From assembly GCA_002327445.1 (NCBI GenBank), contig DCWA01000030.1, positions 93,928 to 157,927 of the forward strand: 64,000 nt of DNA, in the 5' to 3' direction. The translations under genes and the position numbers were made by a program. Source of the stretch: Desulfobacteraceae bacterium UBA2174. Its GTDB lineage: Bacteria > Desulfobacterota > Desulfobacteria > Desulfobacterales > UBA2174. How positions within the stretch are numbered: the first letter of the stretch is position 1; each line of letters starts with the position of its first letter. The notes under the pieces were generated by a model. It saw nothing but the letters and a program-made list of their open reading frames with translations. It ran no database searches and was not told where the DNA came from. Below, one piece after another: positions 35,749 to 44,060 of the stretch.

Positions 35749-35859
35749 GTGAAAGGCGACCGTCGCGTCGCCCACGATCCAGTCGCGGGATCCGTGAGGC
35801 GCAGCTCCGCTGTTGCCGCAATGGGCCAGGCGCAAATCCAAAGCCCTGCGGTCAGGATC
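35749..35859 (-). pseudogene. C-terminal relic of a MEMO-family gene
   Basis: About 37 codons immediately upstream of, and in frame with, AMMECR1 translate to LAHCGNSG...GSRDWIVGDATVAF. This resembles the conserved C-terminus of MEMO proteins (consensus SGD..GD.S.VVGYAAVAF). Nothing MEMO-like continues further upstream, where the small gene at 35900 ends. I read it as the surviving tail of a deleted ammB/MEMO gene that once preceded AMMECR1. It is short, so coincidence cannot be excluded. Confidence 0.5.
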
Positions 35860-35899
35860 GCGCCCCAAGAACGCCCGATGGGTAGGGTGAGGTGCCCGA

Positions 35900-36088
35900 T
35901 CAGACCTTGGCGGGCGCTGGAGGCGGATCGAACAGAAACTGATGACGAATCTGAAGAAGACGATCCAGAACCTTGTTGCGCGCTTCGAGACTCAGTACGC
36001 AGGTCCCCTCGTTGGGACGGAGCGACTGGGGCTCCACCAACAGATCGATGACATCGAAGAACAATTTTTCAGGAATGTTCACGTTCAT
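35900..36088 (-). CDS. small hypothetical protein
   Basis: 62 residues: MNVNIPEKLFFDVIDLLVEP, then a helix LSLEARNKVLDRLLQIRHQF and a Pro-rich tail. AGAGGA lies about ten bases before the ATG, and the gene is divergent from nrdJ, which argues that it is real. Soluble, no cysteines beyond one, no known family. It could be a small regulator or structural protein. Confidence 0.55.
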   Translation of the reverse strand: MNVNIPEKLFFDVIDLLVEPQSLRPNEGTCVLSLEARNKVLDRLLQIRHQFLFDPPPAPAKV

Positions 36089-36222
36089 GGCGGATCGTCC
36101 TCTTTTGCGGAGTTAGAACTCTCCGTTTCTGTTTATTATTCGATGCACGCCAAAACTGTCAACCTGGTTTTGGTCCGAAATCCGGCCAGGAAACACCCCC
36201 AAGATACAGAATCAAAAATTGA

Positions 36223-36250
36223 TTGACACGCTACATGTTGTATCTAAAAT
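36223..36250 (+). promoter_or_regulatory. sigma-70 promoter for nrdJ
   Basis: TTGACA (36223-36228) and TAAAAT (36245-36250) are separated by 16 bases in an otherwise AT-rich pocket, 117 bases before the nrdJ ATG. I looked for a cobalamin riboswitch in the leader and did not find the B12-box core; no convincing NrdR box either. Confidence 0.55.
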
Positions 36251-36366
36251 ATGGAGCATCCAAAACGGCGTCGATCTTCGCCCCCCTTTGTCCCCGAATC
36301 CGCGCGAAGCCGGCGCCGAAGGGTTGGACCAAATCTGAACACCCATTTAAATCAAGGAGTTGCCAG

Positions 36367-38856
36367 ATGGCGCACAAGGCGAAGGTCCTGATTACCGAAG
36401 AGGGCCACCAGGTGGACCTCAGCCGTTATCACTGGGACGACGAGGTGTTTTCCGGCATGCTCGCCCGGCACCACCCCATCGCCAAGGACCAGGCATTGAA
36501 CGTCAGTCGCTCCGTGCGCCAAGCCATTGCCGGCCTGACCGAACCGATCATCACGACGGCGGTGGTGGACCAGATCTTGAAAACTAGATTGGCGGAACTC
36601 GATCTTCCCGGCGGCATTGCGCCAAAAATTATAAAATCGATTTTCGTGGAATGCCGACCCGTCCTTTCCGACAATGCCCGGGCCGTCCTGGCCCGCCGCT
36701 ACCTGCGCAAGGACGATCGGGGCAATCCGGTAGAAACGCCCGCCGAAATGTTTCGCCGGGTGGCCCACCACGTGTCCCGGGCGGAAAAGCAATACGGTGA
36801 CGAAGAAACCGCCGCCGCGATGGAGGAACGGTTTTTCAACCTCATGACCGACTTGAAGTTTCTGCCGAACTCCCCCACCCTGATGAATGCGGGACGGCGC
36901 CTGGGGCAACTGGCCGCCTGTTTCGTCCTGCCGGTGGAAGATCGCATGGAAGGCATCTTCGACGCCCTCAAACAGGCGGCCATCATCCACAAAAGCGGTG
37001 GCGGTACCGGGTTCTCCTTCTCCCGGCTGCGTCCCAAGAACAGCAAGGTGGGCACCACTGGCGGGGTCGCCTCGGGGCCGGTGTCGTTCATGAAAATCTT
37101 CAACACGGCCACCGAGCAGGTCAAGCAGGGAGGCACCCGCCGGGGGGCCAACATGGCCGTCCTGAGAGTCGACCACCCGGACATCATCGAGTTCATCCAC
37201 TGCAAGCAGGACAACAACACCCTCAACAACTTCAACATCTCGGTGGCCGTCACTGACGTCTTCATGGAAGCGGTGCGTGATGACGGGGAGTACGACCTCA
37301 TCGATCCCCGCGACGGCCATGTGAGCGGACGGATCAAGGCCGCCGAAGTTTACGACGCCCTGATTCTCCAAGCCTGGAAGAACGGTGACCCGGGCATTCT
37401 CTTTCTCGACCGCGTCAACCGCGACAATCCCACCCCGGCCCTAGGGGACATCGAGAGCACCAATCCCTGCGGTGAACAGCCGTTGCTGCCCATGGAAGCC
37501 TGCAACCTCGGGTCGATCAATCTGGACCGGTTCGTCGTCGACACCGATCAGGGGCCGGGCATCGATTACGACGGCCTCGCGGAAGCCGTCAGCCTGGCGG
37601 TGCGGTTCCTGGACGACACCATCGACGTGTCGCGCTACCCGCTGCCGGAAATCGACCGGATGGTCAAGGGCAACCGCAAGATCGGTCTGGGGGTGATGGG
37701 ATTCGCCGACCTGCTCTTCCGGCTGTCGATTCCCTACAGTTCCCCCGAAGCCCTGGCCTGCGCCGAAACGGTCATGGCTTTCATCCAGGAGACCAGTCAC
37801 CAGGCATCCCGGGCGCTGGCCGAGGTGCGCGGGGTCTTCAAAAACCACTCCCTCAGCGTGTTCAAGGACCGGCCCGAGGCCCGCTACCGCAACGCCACCA
37901 CCACCACCATCGCCCCCACCGGCACCTTGAGCATCATCGCCAATTGCTCCAGCGGCATCGAACCCCTTTTTGCCCTGAGCTTCGTGCGCCGGGTGATGGA
38001 CGACGACCGGCTCTTGGAAGTCAATCCGCACTTCGAGGCCGTCGCCCGCCAGCGTGGCTTCTACAGCCCCGAATTGATGGACCGTATCGCCCACTGCGGC
38101 AGCATCAAGGCCATCGAGGAAATCCCCGAGGACGTCCGCCAGGTGTTTGTCACCGCCCATGACATCTCGCCGGAATGGCATGTGCGCATGCAGGCCGTCT
38201 TCCAGCATCACACGGACAACGCCGTCTCCAAGACCGTGAACCTGCCGAAAGACAGCACGGTGGAAGACGTCCGGCGGATCTTCGACCTGGCCTTCGCGCT
38301 GGGCTGCAAGGGGGTGACCATCTACCGGGACGGGAGCAAGGCCAACCAGGTGCTGAGCGTGACGCCTCCCCCCGAAACCGGTTCCGGCTTCTCCGCCATT
38401 GTGCGCCAGCGCCCCGAAACCCTGGATGGGTTCACCACCAAGATCCGCACCGGCCTCGGGCAGCTCTACGTCACCGTGACCGAGTACGATGGGCGCCCCT
38501 TCGAGATCTTTGCCACCATCGGCAAATCGGGTCGCAGCACCACCGCCAAGACCGAAGCCATCGGCCGCCTGGTGTCCCTGGCCCTGCGCTCGGGGGTCAC
38601 GGTGGACAAGGTCATCGACCAGCTCAAGGGCATCGGCGGCGAGCATCCCGTTTTCCAGGAAGGCGGATTGGTGCTGTCGATCCCCGATGCCATCGCCCGG
38701 GTTTTGGAGCGGCGCTACCTCGGCGACCGGCGCATCCGCCGCGGAAACGGCACCCCGGCGCTCATCGGCGCCGTCTGCCCGGAATGCGGCCAAACCATCA
38801 GCTTCGAGGAAGGCTGCATGACCTGTCATTTCTGCGGCTATTCCAAGTGCGGGTAA
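36367..38856 (+). CDS. nrdJ: adenosylcobalamin-dependent (class II) ribonucleotide reductase
   Basis: 829 residues. It reduces ribonucleotides to deoxyribonucleotides without oxygen, using B12. Core features: RLGQLAACFVLPVED, the allosteric SGGGTGFSFSRLRP, KQGGTRRGANM, the active-site STNPCGEQPLLPMEACNLGS (Cys368, Glu370) and TTTTIAPTGTLSIIA. The C-terminus has a zinc-ribbon-like CPECG...CMTCHFCGYSKCG that supplies the shuttle cysteines. The ATG at 36367 follows AAGGAG; upstream extension to 36223 is rejected because it would include the promoter. No NrdAB or NrdD is seen here. Confidence 0.95.
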   Translation: MAHKAKVLITEEGHQVDLSRYHWDDEVFSGMLARHHPIAKDQALNVSRSVRQAIAGLTEPIITTAVVDQILKTRLAELDLPGGIAPKIIKSIFVECRPVLSDNARAVLARRYLRKDDRGNPVETPAEMFRRVAHHVSRAEKQYGDEETAAAMEERFFNLMTDLKFLPNSPTLMNAGRRLGQLAACFVLPVEDRMEGIFDALKQAAIIHKSGGGTGFSFSRLRPKNSKVGTTGGVASGPVSFMKIFNTATEQVKQGGTRRGANMAVLRVDHPDIIEFIHCKQDNNTLNNFNISVAVTDVFMEAVRDDGEYDLIDPRDGHVSGRIKAAEVYDALILQAWKNGDPGILFLDRVNRDNPTPALGDIESTNPCGEQPLLPMEACNLGSINLDRFVVDTDQGPGIDYDGLAEAVSLAVRFLDDTIDVSRYPLPEIDRMVKGNRKIGLGVMGFADLLFRLSIPYSSPEALACAETVMAFIQETSHQASRALAEVRGVFKNHSLSVFKDRPEARYRNATTTTIAPTGTLSIIANCSSGIEPLFALSFVRRVMDDDRLLEVNPHFEAVARQRGFYSPELMDRIAHCGSIKAIEEIPEDVRQVFVTAHDISPEWHVRMQAVFQHHTDNAVSKTVNLPKDSTVEDVRRIFDLAFALGCKGVTIYRDGSKANQVLSVTPPPETGSGFSAIVRQRPETLDGFTTKIRTGLGQLYVTVTEYDGRPFEIFATIGKSGRSTTAKTEAIGRLVSLALRSGVTVDKVIDQLKGIGGEHPVFQEGGLVLSIPDAIARVLERRYLGDRRIRRGNGTPALIGAVCPECGQTISFEEGCMTCHFCGYSKCG

Positions 38857-38871
38857 TCGAAAGGCAACTTG

Positions 38872-40749
38872 ATGAAGTCGAGTTCACCATCCTGGGCCGA
38901 CGCCTGCCGTCAAAAGCGCCGCAGCGCCAGCGAGGCCATCGCCCTGATCCGGCCGGGGCAACGGGTCTTCATCGGCTCCTCCTGCGGTGAGCCCCAGGAG
39001 CTGGTCCGCGCCCTGGCCCGGAAGGCCCGGGGGCTTTCGGATATCGAAGTGGTGCGGCTGCTGTCTCTGGAACAGACGCCGCTGTCGCGGATCGCCGACG
39101 AAACGGCGGATCGGAACCTCAACATCCGTTCCTTCTACATCGGATCGGGGATTCCCAAGCGGCTGGCCCAGGCCATGCGCCACATCACACCGCTGAACCT
39201 GGTGGACATCCCGCGCCTCTTCGCCACGCGCAAGCTGCCGATCCAGGTGGCTCTGATCCAGGTGTCCCCCCCGGACGACTTCGGCTGGATGAGCCTGGGG
39301 GTTTCGGTGGACATTACCCGGGCGGCGGCCCTGAGCGCGGATCTGGTCATCGCCCAGGTCAACCCGCGCATGCCGCGGGTGATGGGACGCAGCTTCATCC
39401 ACGCCAACGACGTGCACGTCATCGTCGACCATGAAGAGCCGATCCTGGCCGTGGAAGAGGCTTCGGTGAGCGAAGCGGCCCGCACCATCGCCCGCCACGT
39501 GGCCCGGCTGGTGGAAGACGGCGCCACGATTCAGACCGGCCTGGGAGAAATCCACCACGCCGTGCTGGAGGCCCTCTCGGGAAAGAACGACCTCGGCGTC
39601 CACAGCCAGTACCTGACCACCGGCCTGATGGAGCTGACGGCCCTGGGCGTGGTCAACAACCGCCGCAAGGGGCTCAACGACGGCAAGATGGTGGCCAGCA
39701 GCGCCATCGGATCGGAGATTTTCTACGAGTTCATCAACGACAATCCGATGGTGGAATTCCACCCCTCCGACTATGTCAACGCCCACCGGGTGATCTCCGC
39801 CCACCATCGCATGGTGTCGCTGAATGTGGCCATGGTGATGGACCTCACCGGGCAGGTGGCCACCGACGCCCTGGCCCACAGCCTCTACTCGGGGGTCAAC
39901 GGGATGCTCGACTTCGTCCGGGGAGCATCCCAGGCCGTTGGCGGCAAGTCCATTCTGATGCTCACGGCCACCTCGGCCGACGGCACCCAGAGCCACATCG
40001 TACCCTTGCTCAGCGACACGGTGATCGTGGTGCCGCGCACCGACGTCCATTACGTGGTCAGCGAGTTCGGCGCGGTCAACCTTCACGGCAAGAGTCTGCA
40101 GGAGCGGGCCATGGCCATGATCGGCATCGCCCATCCGGATTTCCGTGAGGCCCTGTTCAACGCCGCCAAGGAAAAAGGCCTGCTGGGTCGGGAACGCAAG
40201 CTGAGCGAGTCGATCACCGGCATCTATCCGCTTCACCTGGAGCAGACCCTGACCGTCGACGACACGCAAGTCACCCTGCGCCCGGTCAAGCCGGTGGACC
40301 TGCGCCGGATCCAGGAGCACTACTACAACCTGGACAACGCGGACGTGTATGCCCGCTTCATGTATGCCAAGTCACGTTTTTCTCGTGACGAGATCGAGGA
40401 CAAGGCCCAGATCGACTACGTGCACAACCTCACCATGCTGGCCCTGGTGGGCGAATTCGGCTTCGGCCGGGTGATCGGACTGGGAGAATACCTCTGCGCC
40501 CCGGGGAGCAACATCGCCGAAATCGCCTTTTCGGTGAGCCGCCCCTGGCAAGGCAGGGGAATCGGAAAACTGCTGCTGACCAAACTGCTCCAGGCGGCCC
40601 GGGAAAACGGCGTCGACGGCCTCACCGCCTTCACCATGCCCGCGAACCGGCGCATGATCGAACTGTTCAACAACCTGCCTTTCAAGGTCCAGACGCACGT
40701 CGAGGAAGGCTGCGTGGTGTTGACCTGCCTTTTCGACCAGCCGGCTTGA
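38872..40749 (+). CDS. acetyl-CoA hydrolase/CoA-transferase fused to GNAT acetyltransferase domain
   Basis: 625 residues. Residues 1-440 form a class I CoA-transferase of the acetyl-CoA hydrolase/4-hydroxybutyrate CoA-transferase type (FIGSSCGEP, TGLGEIHHAVLEAL, catalytic Glu398 in VVSEFGAVNLHGKSL). After a linker, residues 460-620 are a GNAT domain (TLRPVKPVDLRRI, then the acetyl-CoA P-loop-like WQGRGIGKLLL and GLTAFTMPANRRMI). A CoA-ester enzyme physically joined to an acyltransferase suggests acetyl transfer linked to CoA-thioester status. AAGG stands seven bases before the ATG. It follows nrdJ by 15 bases. Confidence 0.88.
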   Translation: MKSSSPSWADACRQKRRSASEAIALIRPGQRVFIGSSCGEPQELVRALARKARGLSDIEVVRLLSLEQTPLSRIADETADRNLNIRSFYIGSGIPKRLAQAMRHITPLNLVDIPRLFATRKLPIQVALIQVSPPDDFGWMSLGVSVDITRAAALSADLVIAQVNPRMPRVMGRSFIHANDVHVIVDHEEPILAVEEASVSEAARTIARHVARLVEDGATIQTGLGEIHHAVLEALSGKNDLGVHSQYLTTGLMELTALGVVNNRRKGLNDGKMVASSAIGSEIFYEFINDNPMVEFHPSDYVNAHRVISAHHRMVSLNVAMVMDLTGQVATDALAHSLYSGVNGMLDFVRGASQAVGGKSILMLTATSADGTQSHIVPLLSDTVIVVPRTDVHYVVSEFGAVNLHGKSLQERAMAMIGIAHPDFREALFNAAKEKGLLGRERKLSESITGIYPLHLEQTLTVDDTQVTLRPVKPVDLRRIQEHYYNLDNADVYARFMYAKSRFSRDEIEDKAQIDYVHNLTMLALVGEFGFGRVIGLGEYLCAPGSNIAEIAFSVSRPWQGRGIGKLLLTKLLQAARENGVDGLTAFTMPANRRMIELFNNLPFKVQTHVEEGCVVLTCLFDQPA

Positions 40750-40794
40750 CCCTGTTCCCGGGTAGCGCAGCACCCTGACAGCACCGGAGGAAGC

Positions 40795-41253
40795 ATGTTT
40801 CAACTGGAGGAAATCATCGATATCGCCGTGCGCCTGGAAGAAAACGCCGCCGCGGTGTACCGCCAGGCCATGGCGCGGGTGAACGGGCAGGCGTTCAAGT
40901 CCGTCCTGAAGTGGATGATCGAGGAAGAAAAACAACATGCCATCTGGTTCAACAGTCTGCGCCAGCAGGCCGGAATCATGGCAAATCCTGTCTCACGGGC
41001 CATGAACCGCGAGATGCTCGCCCAGATGATCGGGGAACAGAGCTTTTCCCTCAGGCAGGTCGATTTCGAGGCCCTGACGGATCTCGACGCCCTCATCGAC
41101 GTGATGGTGGAATTCGAAAAAGACACGATCCTGTTCTATGAAATGCTCTCTGGCTTCATCGAGGCCCCGGACATCCTTGCTCATCTGCAAACCATCATTG
41201 CCGAGGAAAAAAGGCACATCACCCATCTTGAAGCCCAACGTCCGACCGTTTGA
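40795..41253 (+). CDS. ferritin-like/rubrerythrin-domain protein
   Basis: 152 residues, all-helical four-helix bundle with two carboxylate/His metal motifs: RLEENAAAVYRQ and EEEKQHAIWF, then EFEKDTILFYEM and EEKRHITHLE. This is the di-iron pattern of the rubrerythrin/ferritin-like group without a rubredoxin domain. Likely roles are peroxide detoxification or iron handling in an anaerobe. GGAGG precedes the ATG; it lies 45 bases after the CoA-transferase fusion and may be cotranscribed. Confidence 0.85.
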   Translation: MFQLEEIIDIAVRLEENAAAVYRQAMARVNGQAFKSVLKWMIEEEKQHAIWFNSLRQQAGIMANPVSRAMNREMLAQMIGEQSFSLRQVDFEALTDLDALIDVMVEFEKDTILFYEMLSGFIEAPDILAHLQTIIAEEKRHITHLEAQRPTV

Positions 41254-41463
41254 GACTATCCTCCGCCTTCAGAACCGCCAGTTCCGGTATTTGGCGTTAT
41301 TCCAGGGCAAGTACTTCGAATTCATGCATATTTTTATCTGGCATGTTTCTTGATTACCTTTTGACGTCGCCCCATCATGACATCCTTCGCATTGTTGGCA
41401 GCGCAATACCGGTCATGCGGCGATGTCCGGGACGACCACCGGTATCAAGAAAGGCTCAAAACC

Positions 41464-42063
41464 ATGTCCCCCTTGCCCGTCGCCGACATGCAGGGTCTCT
41501 ATGCCGAAATTGATCGCGCCATCACGGCGTTCAAGCTCGCCACCGGGCTTCGCTGCCGTTCGCAGTGCGGCCAATGCTGCCCCGAAGCCTCCATCGCGGT
41601 CACCATGGTGGAAATGCTCCCGGCAGCCGCCGCCCTGCTCGCTTCCGGCGACATTCAGCATTGGTTGGCGAAGCTGGCGGACGCCGGTCGCACCTGCGTT
41701 GCCTTTTCCCCCGATCCCCTGCCGGAAACCGGCGGCCACTGCCGGATCTACGAGCACCGACCCGTGGTATGTCGGCTCTTCGGATTTGCCGCCATCCGCA
41801 ATCGACTGGGGAAACTGGAACTTTCCACATGCCGTCCCATCCGGCAGGATTTCCCCGAGGCCGTTTCCCGCGCCGAAGCCCTCCTGGCCAAAGACATCCC
41901 GGCGCCCCTGCTGACCGGCTACAGCCAGCGCCTCTTCGGACTGGATCCCACGGCCCATCCCATGCCGATCAACCAGGCTCTGGCCCGGGCGATCCAGCGC
42001 TGCGGACTTTTCAGCACCCTGGATACCCCGCCAGGCGCAGAGCCGCTTCCCAGGGCCGGATGA
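41464..42063 (+). CDS. YkgJ-family cysteine-cluster protein
   Basis: 199 residues. N-terminal CRSQCGQCCPEASIAVTMVEM is the zinc/iron-chelating CxxxCxxCC signature; further cysteines occur in GGHCRIYEHRPVVCRLFG and STCRP. The family has no proven function; a metal-cluster or metal-trafficking role is assumed. ATG 41464 is preferred over upstream starts because it precedes the first conserved helix and has AAAGG upstream. A second YkgJ-type gene lies at 47196. Confidence 0.82.
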   Translation: MSPLPVADMQGLYAEIDRAITAFKLATGLRCRSQCGQCCPEASIAVTMVEMLPAAAALLASGDIQHWLAKLADAGRTCVAFSPDPLPETGGHCRIYEHRPVVCRLFGFAAIRNRLGKLELSTCRPIRQDFPEAVSRAEALLAKDIPAPLLTGYSQRLFGLDPTAHPMPINQALARAIQRCGLFSTLDTPPGAEPLPRAG

Positions 42064-42103
42064 AGCTCGAACAAGTACCCGTGAACTGCCACGGAAGGAT
42101 GCG

Positions 42104-42679
42104 ATGAACCTGCCGATGCTGGACGCCCCCACTTGGATTCTGGGCCTGATCATTTTCTGGGCCCGTGTCATCGATGTGTCCCTGGGCACCATCCGCACCA
42201 TCGTCATCGTCCAGGGCAAGACGCCGGTGGCTTTCCTGCTGGGCTTTCTCGAAGTCCTGATCTGGATCACCATCGTCAGCGCCGTGGTCCACCGCATCGG
42301 CGAAACGCCGATCCTGGTGATCTTCTACGCCCTGGGGTTCGCCACCGGCAACGTGGTGGGCATCGTGGTGGAAAAGCGGCTGGGATTCGGATCGATCATC
42401 CTGCGGGTCATTTCCCGTTGCAAGGGCACCGAGATCGCTCAGCGGCTGCGGACCGCGGGACAGGCCGTGACGATCTTCAAGGGAGAGGGGATGCGCGGCG
42501 AGGTCATCCAACTCTATGCCGCCTGCCGCCGCCGGGATCTGCGCTGGATTCTGCCCATCGTGCGCCAGGAGGACCCGGACGCCTTTTACATCACCGAACA
42601 GGTCTGCGACGTCAGCAAGATCCTGCGCCCCTTCTCGTCCCCCGTCACCGGCTGGCGCTCGCCTTTCAGCGGCAAATGA
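42104..42679 (+). CDS. DUF2179/DUF5698 (UPF0316) membrane protein
   Basis: 191 residues. Three hydrophobic helices at the N-terminus (WILGLIIFWARVIDVSLGTI, VAFLLGFLEVLIWITIV, ILVIFYALGFATGNVVGI) are followed by a soluble DUF2179-like domain (QAVTIFKGEGMRGEVIQLYA). The VIDVSLGTIRT signature fits UPF0316. The family is linked to cyclic-nucleotide or metal responses in some bacteria, without proof. GGAAGG upstream of ATG. Probably cotranscribed with the YkgJ gene. Confidence 0.83.
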   Translation: MNLPMLDAPTWILGLIIFWARVIDVSLGTIRTIVIVQGKTPVAFLLGFLEVLIWITIVSAVVHRIGETPILVIFYALGFATGNVVGIVVEKRLGFGSIILRVISRCKGTEIAQRLRTAGQAVTIFKGEGMRGEVIQLYAACRRRDLRWILPIVRQEDPDAFYITEQVCDVSKILRPFSSPVTGWRSPFSGK

Positions 42680-42706
42680 TGCCAATCGTGCCGGTGCCTC
42701 CCATTC

Positions 42707-42854
42707 CGTGTCATGCCGAAAGATGATACCAGGCGCGTCGGTGCCCCCCTCCGTGTCATGCCGAAAGATGATACCAGGCGCGTCGGTGCCCCCTCCGTGT
42801 CATGCCGAAAGATGATACCAGGCGCGTCGGTGCCCCCCTCCGTGTCATGCCGAA
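42707..42854. repeat. tandem 45-bp repeat, three units plus partial fourth
   Basis: Units begin at 42707 (45 bp), 42752 (44 bp) and 42796 (45 bp); a fourth starts at 42841 and merges into a family A repeat. Each contains CGTGTCATGCCGAAAGATG and GATACCAGGCGCGTCGG. Units are almost identical, so the expansion is recent. No spacer sequence, hence not CRISPR. Confidence 0.9.
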
Positions 42855-42937
42855 CGAAGTGAGGCATCTGCAGTTGAGAAGAAAAGTGGGAGATGACAGC
42901 AGGGATCCAAAGATCCCTCCCTGCCGCTCGGGATGGC
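42844..42937. repeat. dispersed palindromic repeat, family A copy 2
   Basis: Opens GTCATGCCGAACGAAGTGAG, then GCATCTGCAGTTGAG, and closes GATCCCTCCCTGCCGCTCGGGATGG. This is the same organisation as 31193-31285 with base changes that keep the ends complementary. It sits in the 490-bp gap between DUF2179 and mscS, which otherwise holds no gene. Confidence 0.75.
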
Positions 42938-43170
42938 AACTCGAACCTTGACTCTTGAAACTTGAAATTTTCCGAGACTTTCACACCTCTGACACGGCAC
43001 CTCGGGTTGACAGTGGGGGCGGCAGGCAGTTATTGGATCAGGCCAGTCCGGGCGGCATGCCGGCGACAGGCCGATCGTTCCATCAGCGGCCGCGGGTTCG
43101 CCCCCGCCGCGACATGCCGCCATTGTCCAGGCACCGCGGCCAACCGAAAACTGAACCGAGGAGGTCACCG

Positions 43171-43983
43171 ATGCAAGAATGGTTGTCCACCGCCCAGGAG
43201 CTGACCCTCCATTACGGTCTCCGGGTCCTGGCGGCTGCCGTCGTACTGATTGTCGGGCGCTGGGTCGCCCGAGGGGTCCGTCACATCGTAGAGCGGCTGA
43301 TGATAAAGGGACGGCTGGATGCCACCATCGTCAAGTTCACCGGCAACCTGACCTACATCGCTCTGCTCGCTTTCACCATTCTGGCCGCCCTGAACCAGCT
43401 CGGCATCCAAACCACGTCGTTCATTGCCGTCCTCGGCGCCGCCGGCCTGGCCATCGGTCTGGCTCTGCAAGGATCCCTGTCGAATTTTGCCGCCGGATTC
43501 CTGATGATCCTCTTTCGTCCCTTCCGGGTGGGTGATTACATCGAAGCCGCCGGTACGGCCGGCACGGTGGAAGAGATCCAGATCTTCACCACCACCCTCT
43601 GCACCCCGGACAACAAGCTGGTCATCGTTCCCAACGCCAAACTCACTGCGGACAACATCGTCAACTGGTCGGTCAAGGGGACCCGGCGCGTGGACATGGT
43701 CTTCGGTATCGGCTACCGCGATGACATCGACCGGGCCCGCGAGGTGATCCAGTCCATCATCGACGCCGACCCGCGGGTGCTCAAGAATCCGGCACCGGTG
43801 GTGGCCGTCTACCAGTTGGGCCATAGCAGCGTCGATTTTGTGGCCCGTCCCTGGGTCAAGTCGGACGATTACTGGGATTTCTGGTTCGAGACCACCGAGA
43901 AGGCGAAAAAGGCATTCGACGAGGCCGGCATCAGCATCCCCTTCCCGCAGCAGGATGTGCACATTTACCAGCACAAGGATTGA
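43171..43983 (+). CDS. mscS: small-conductance mechanosensitive channel (MscS family)
   Basis: 270 residues, inner membrane. Three N-terminal helices end in the pore helix VLGAAGLAIGLALQGSLSNFAAG, which carries the alternating Ala/Gly packing of MscS TM3. The beta domain follows (RPFRVGDYIEAAGTAGTVEEI, VPNAKL) and then the alpha/beta vestibule (FGIGYRDDIDRAREVI). It opens under hypo-osmotic tension. ATG 43171 has GAGGAGG seven bases upstream. Confidence 0.93.
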   Translation: MQEWLSTAQELTLHYGLRVLAAAVVLIVGRWVARGVRHIVERLMIKGRLDATIVKFTGNLTYIALLAFTILAALNQLGIQTTSFIAVLGAAGLAIGLALQGSLSNFAAGFLMILFRPFRVGDYIEAAGTAGTVEEIQIFTTTLCTPDNKLVIVPNAKLTADNIVNWSVKGTRRVDMVFGIGYRDDIDRAREVIQSIIDADPRVLKNPAPVVAVYQLGHSSVDFVARPWVKSDDYWDFWFETTEKAKKAFDEAGISIPFPQQDVHIYQHKD

Positions 43984-44060
43984 CAAGTTCTCAAAAATCG
44001 GAAATCACCACCGAGGTCGCAGGGAGCACAGAGGCAACCAATTCAGATTCCATGTTTTTC

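Noticed and set aside
36089..36366. Cobalamin riboswitch in the nrdJ leader
   Set aside because: I looked for the B12-box core and flanking stems because the enzyme uses B12. They are not there; a plain sigma-70-type promoter is.
42707..42854. CRISPR array
   Set aside because: The 45-bp units are contiguous with no spacers and no cas genes are present.
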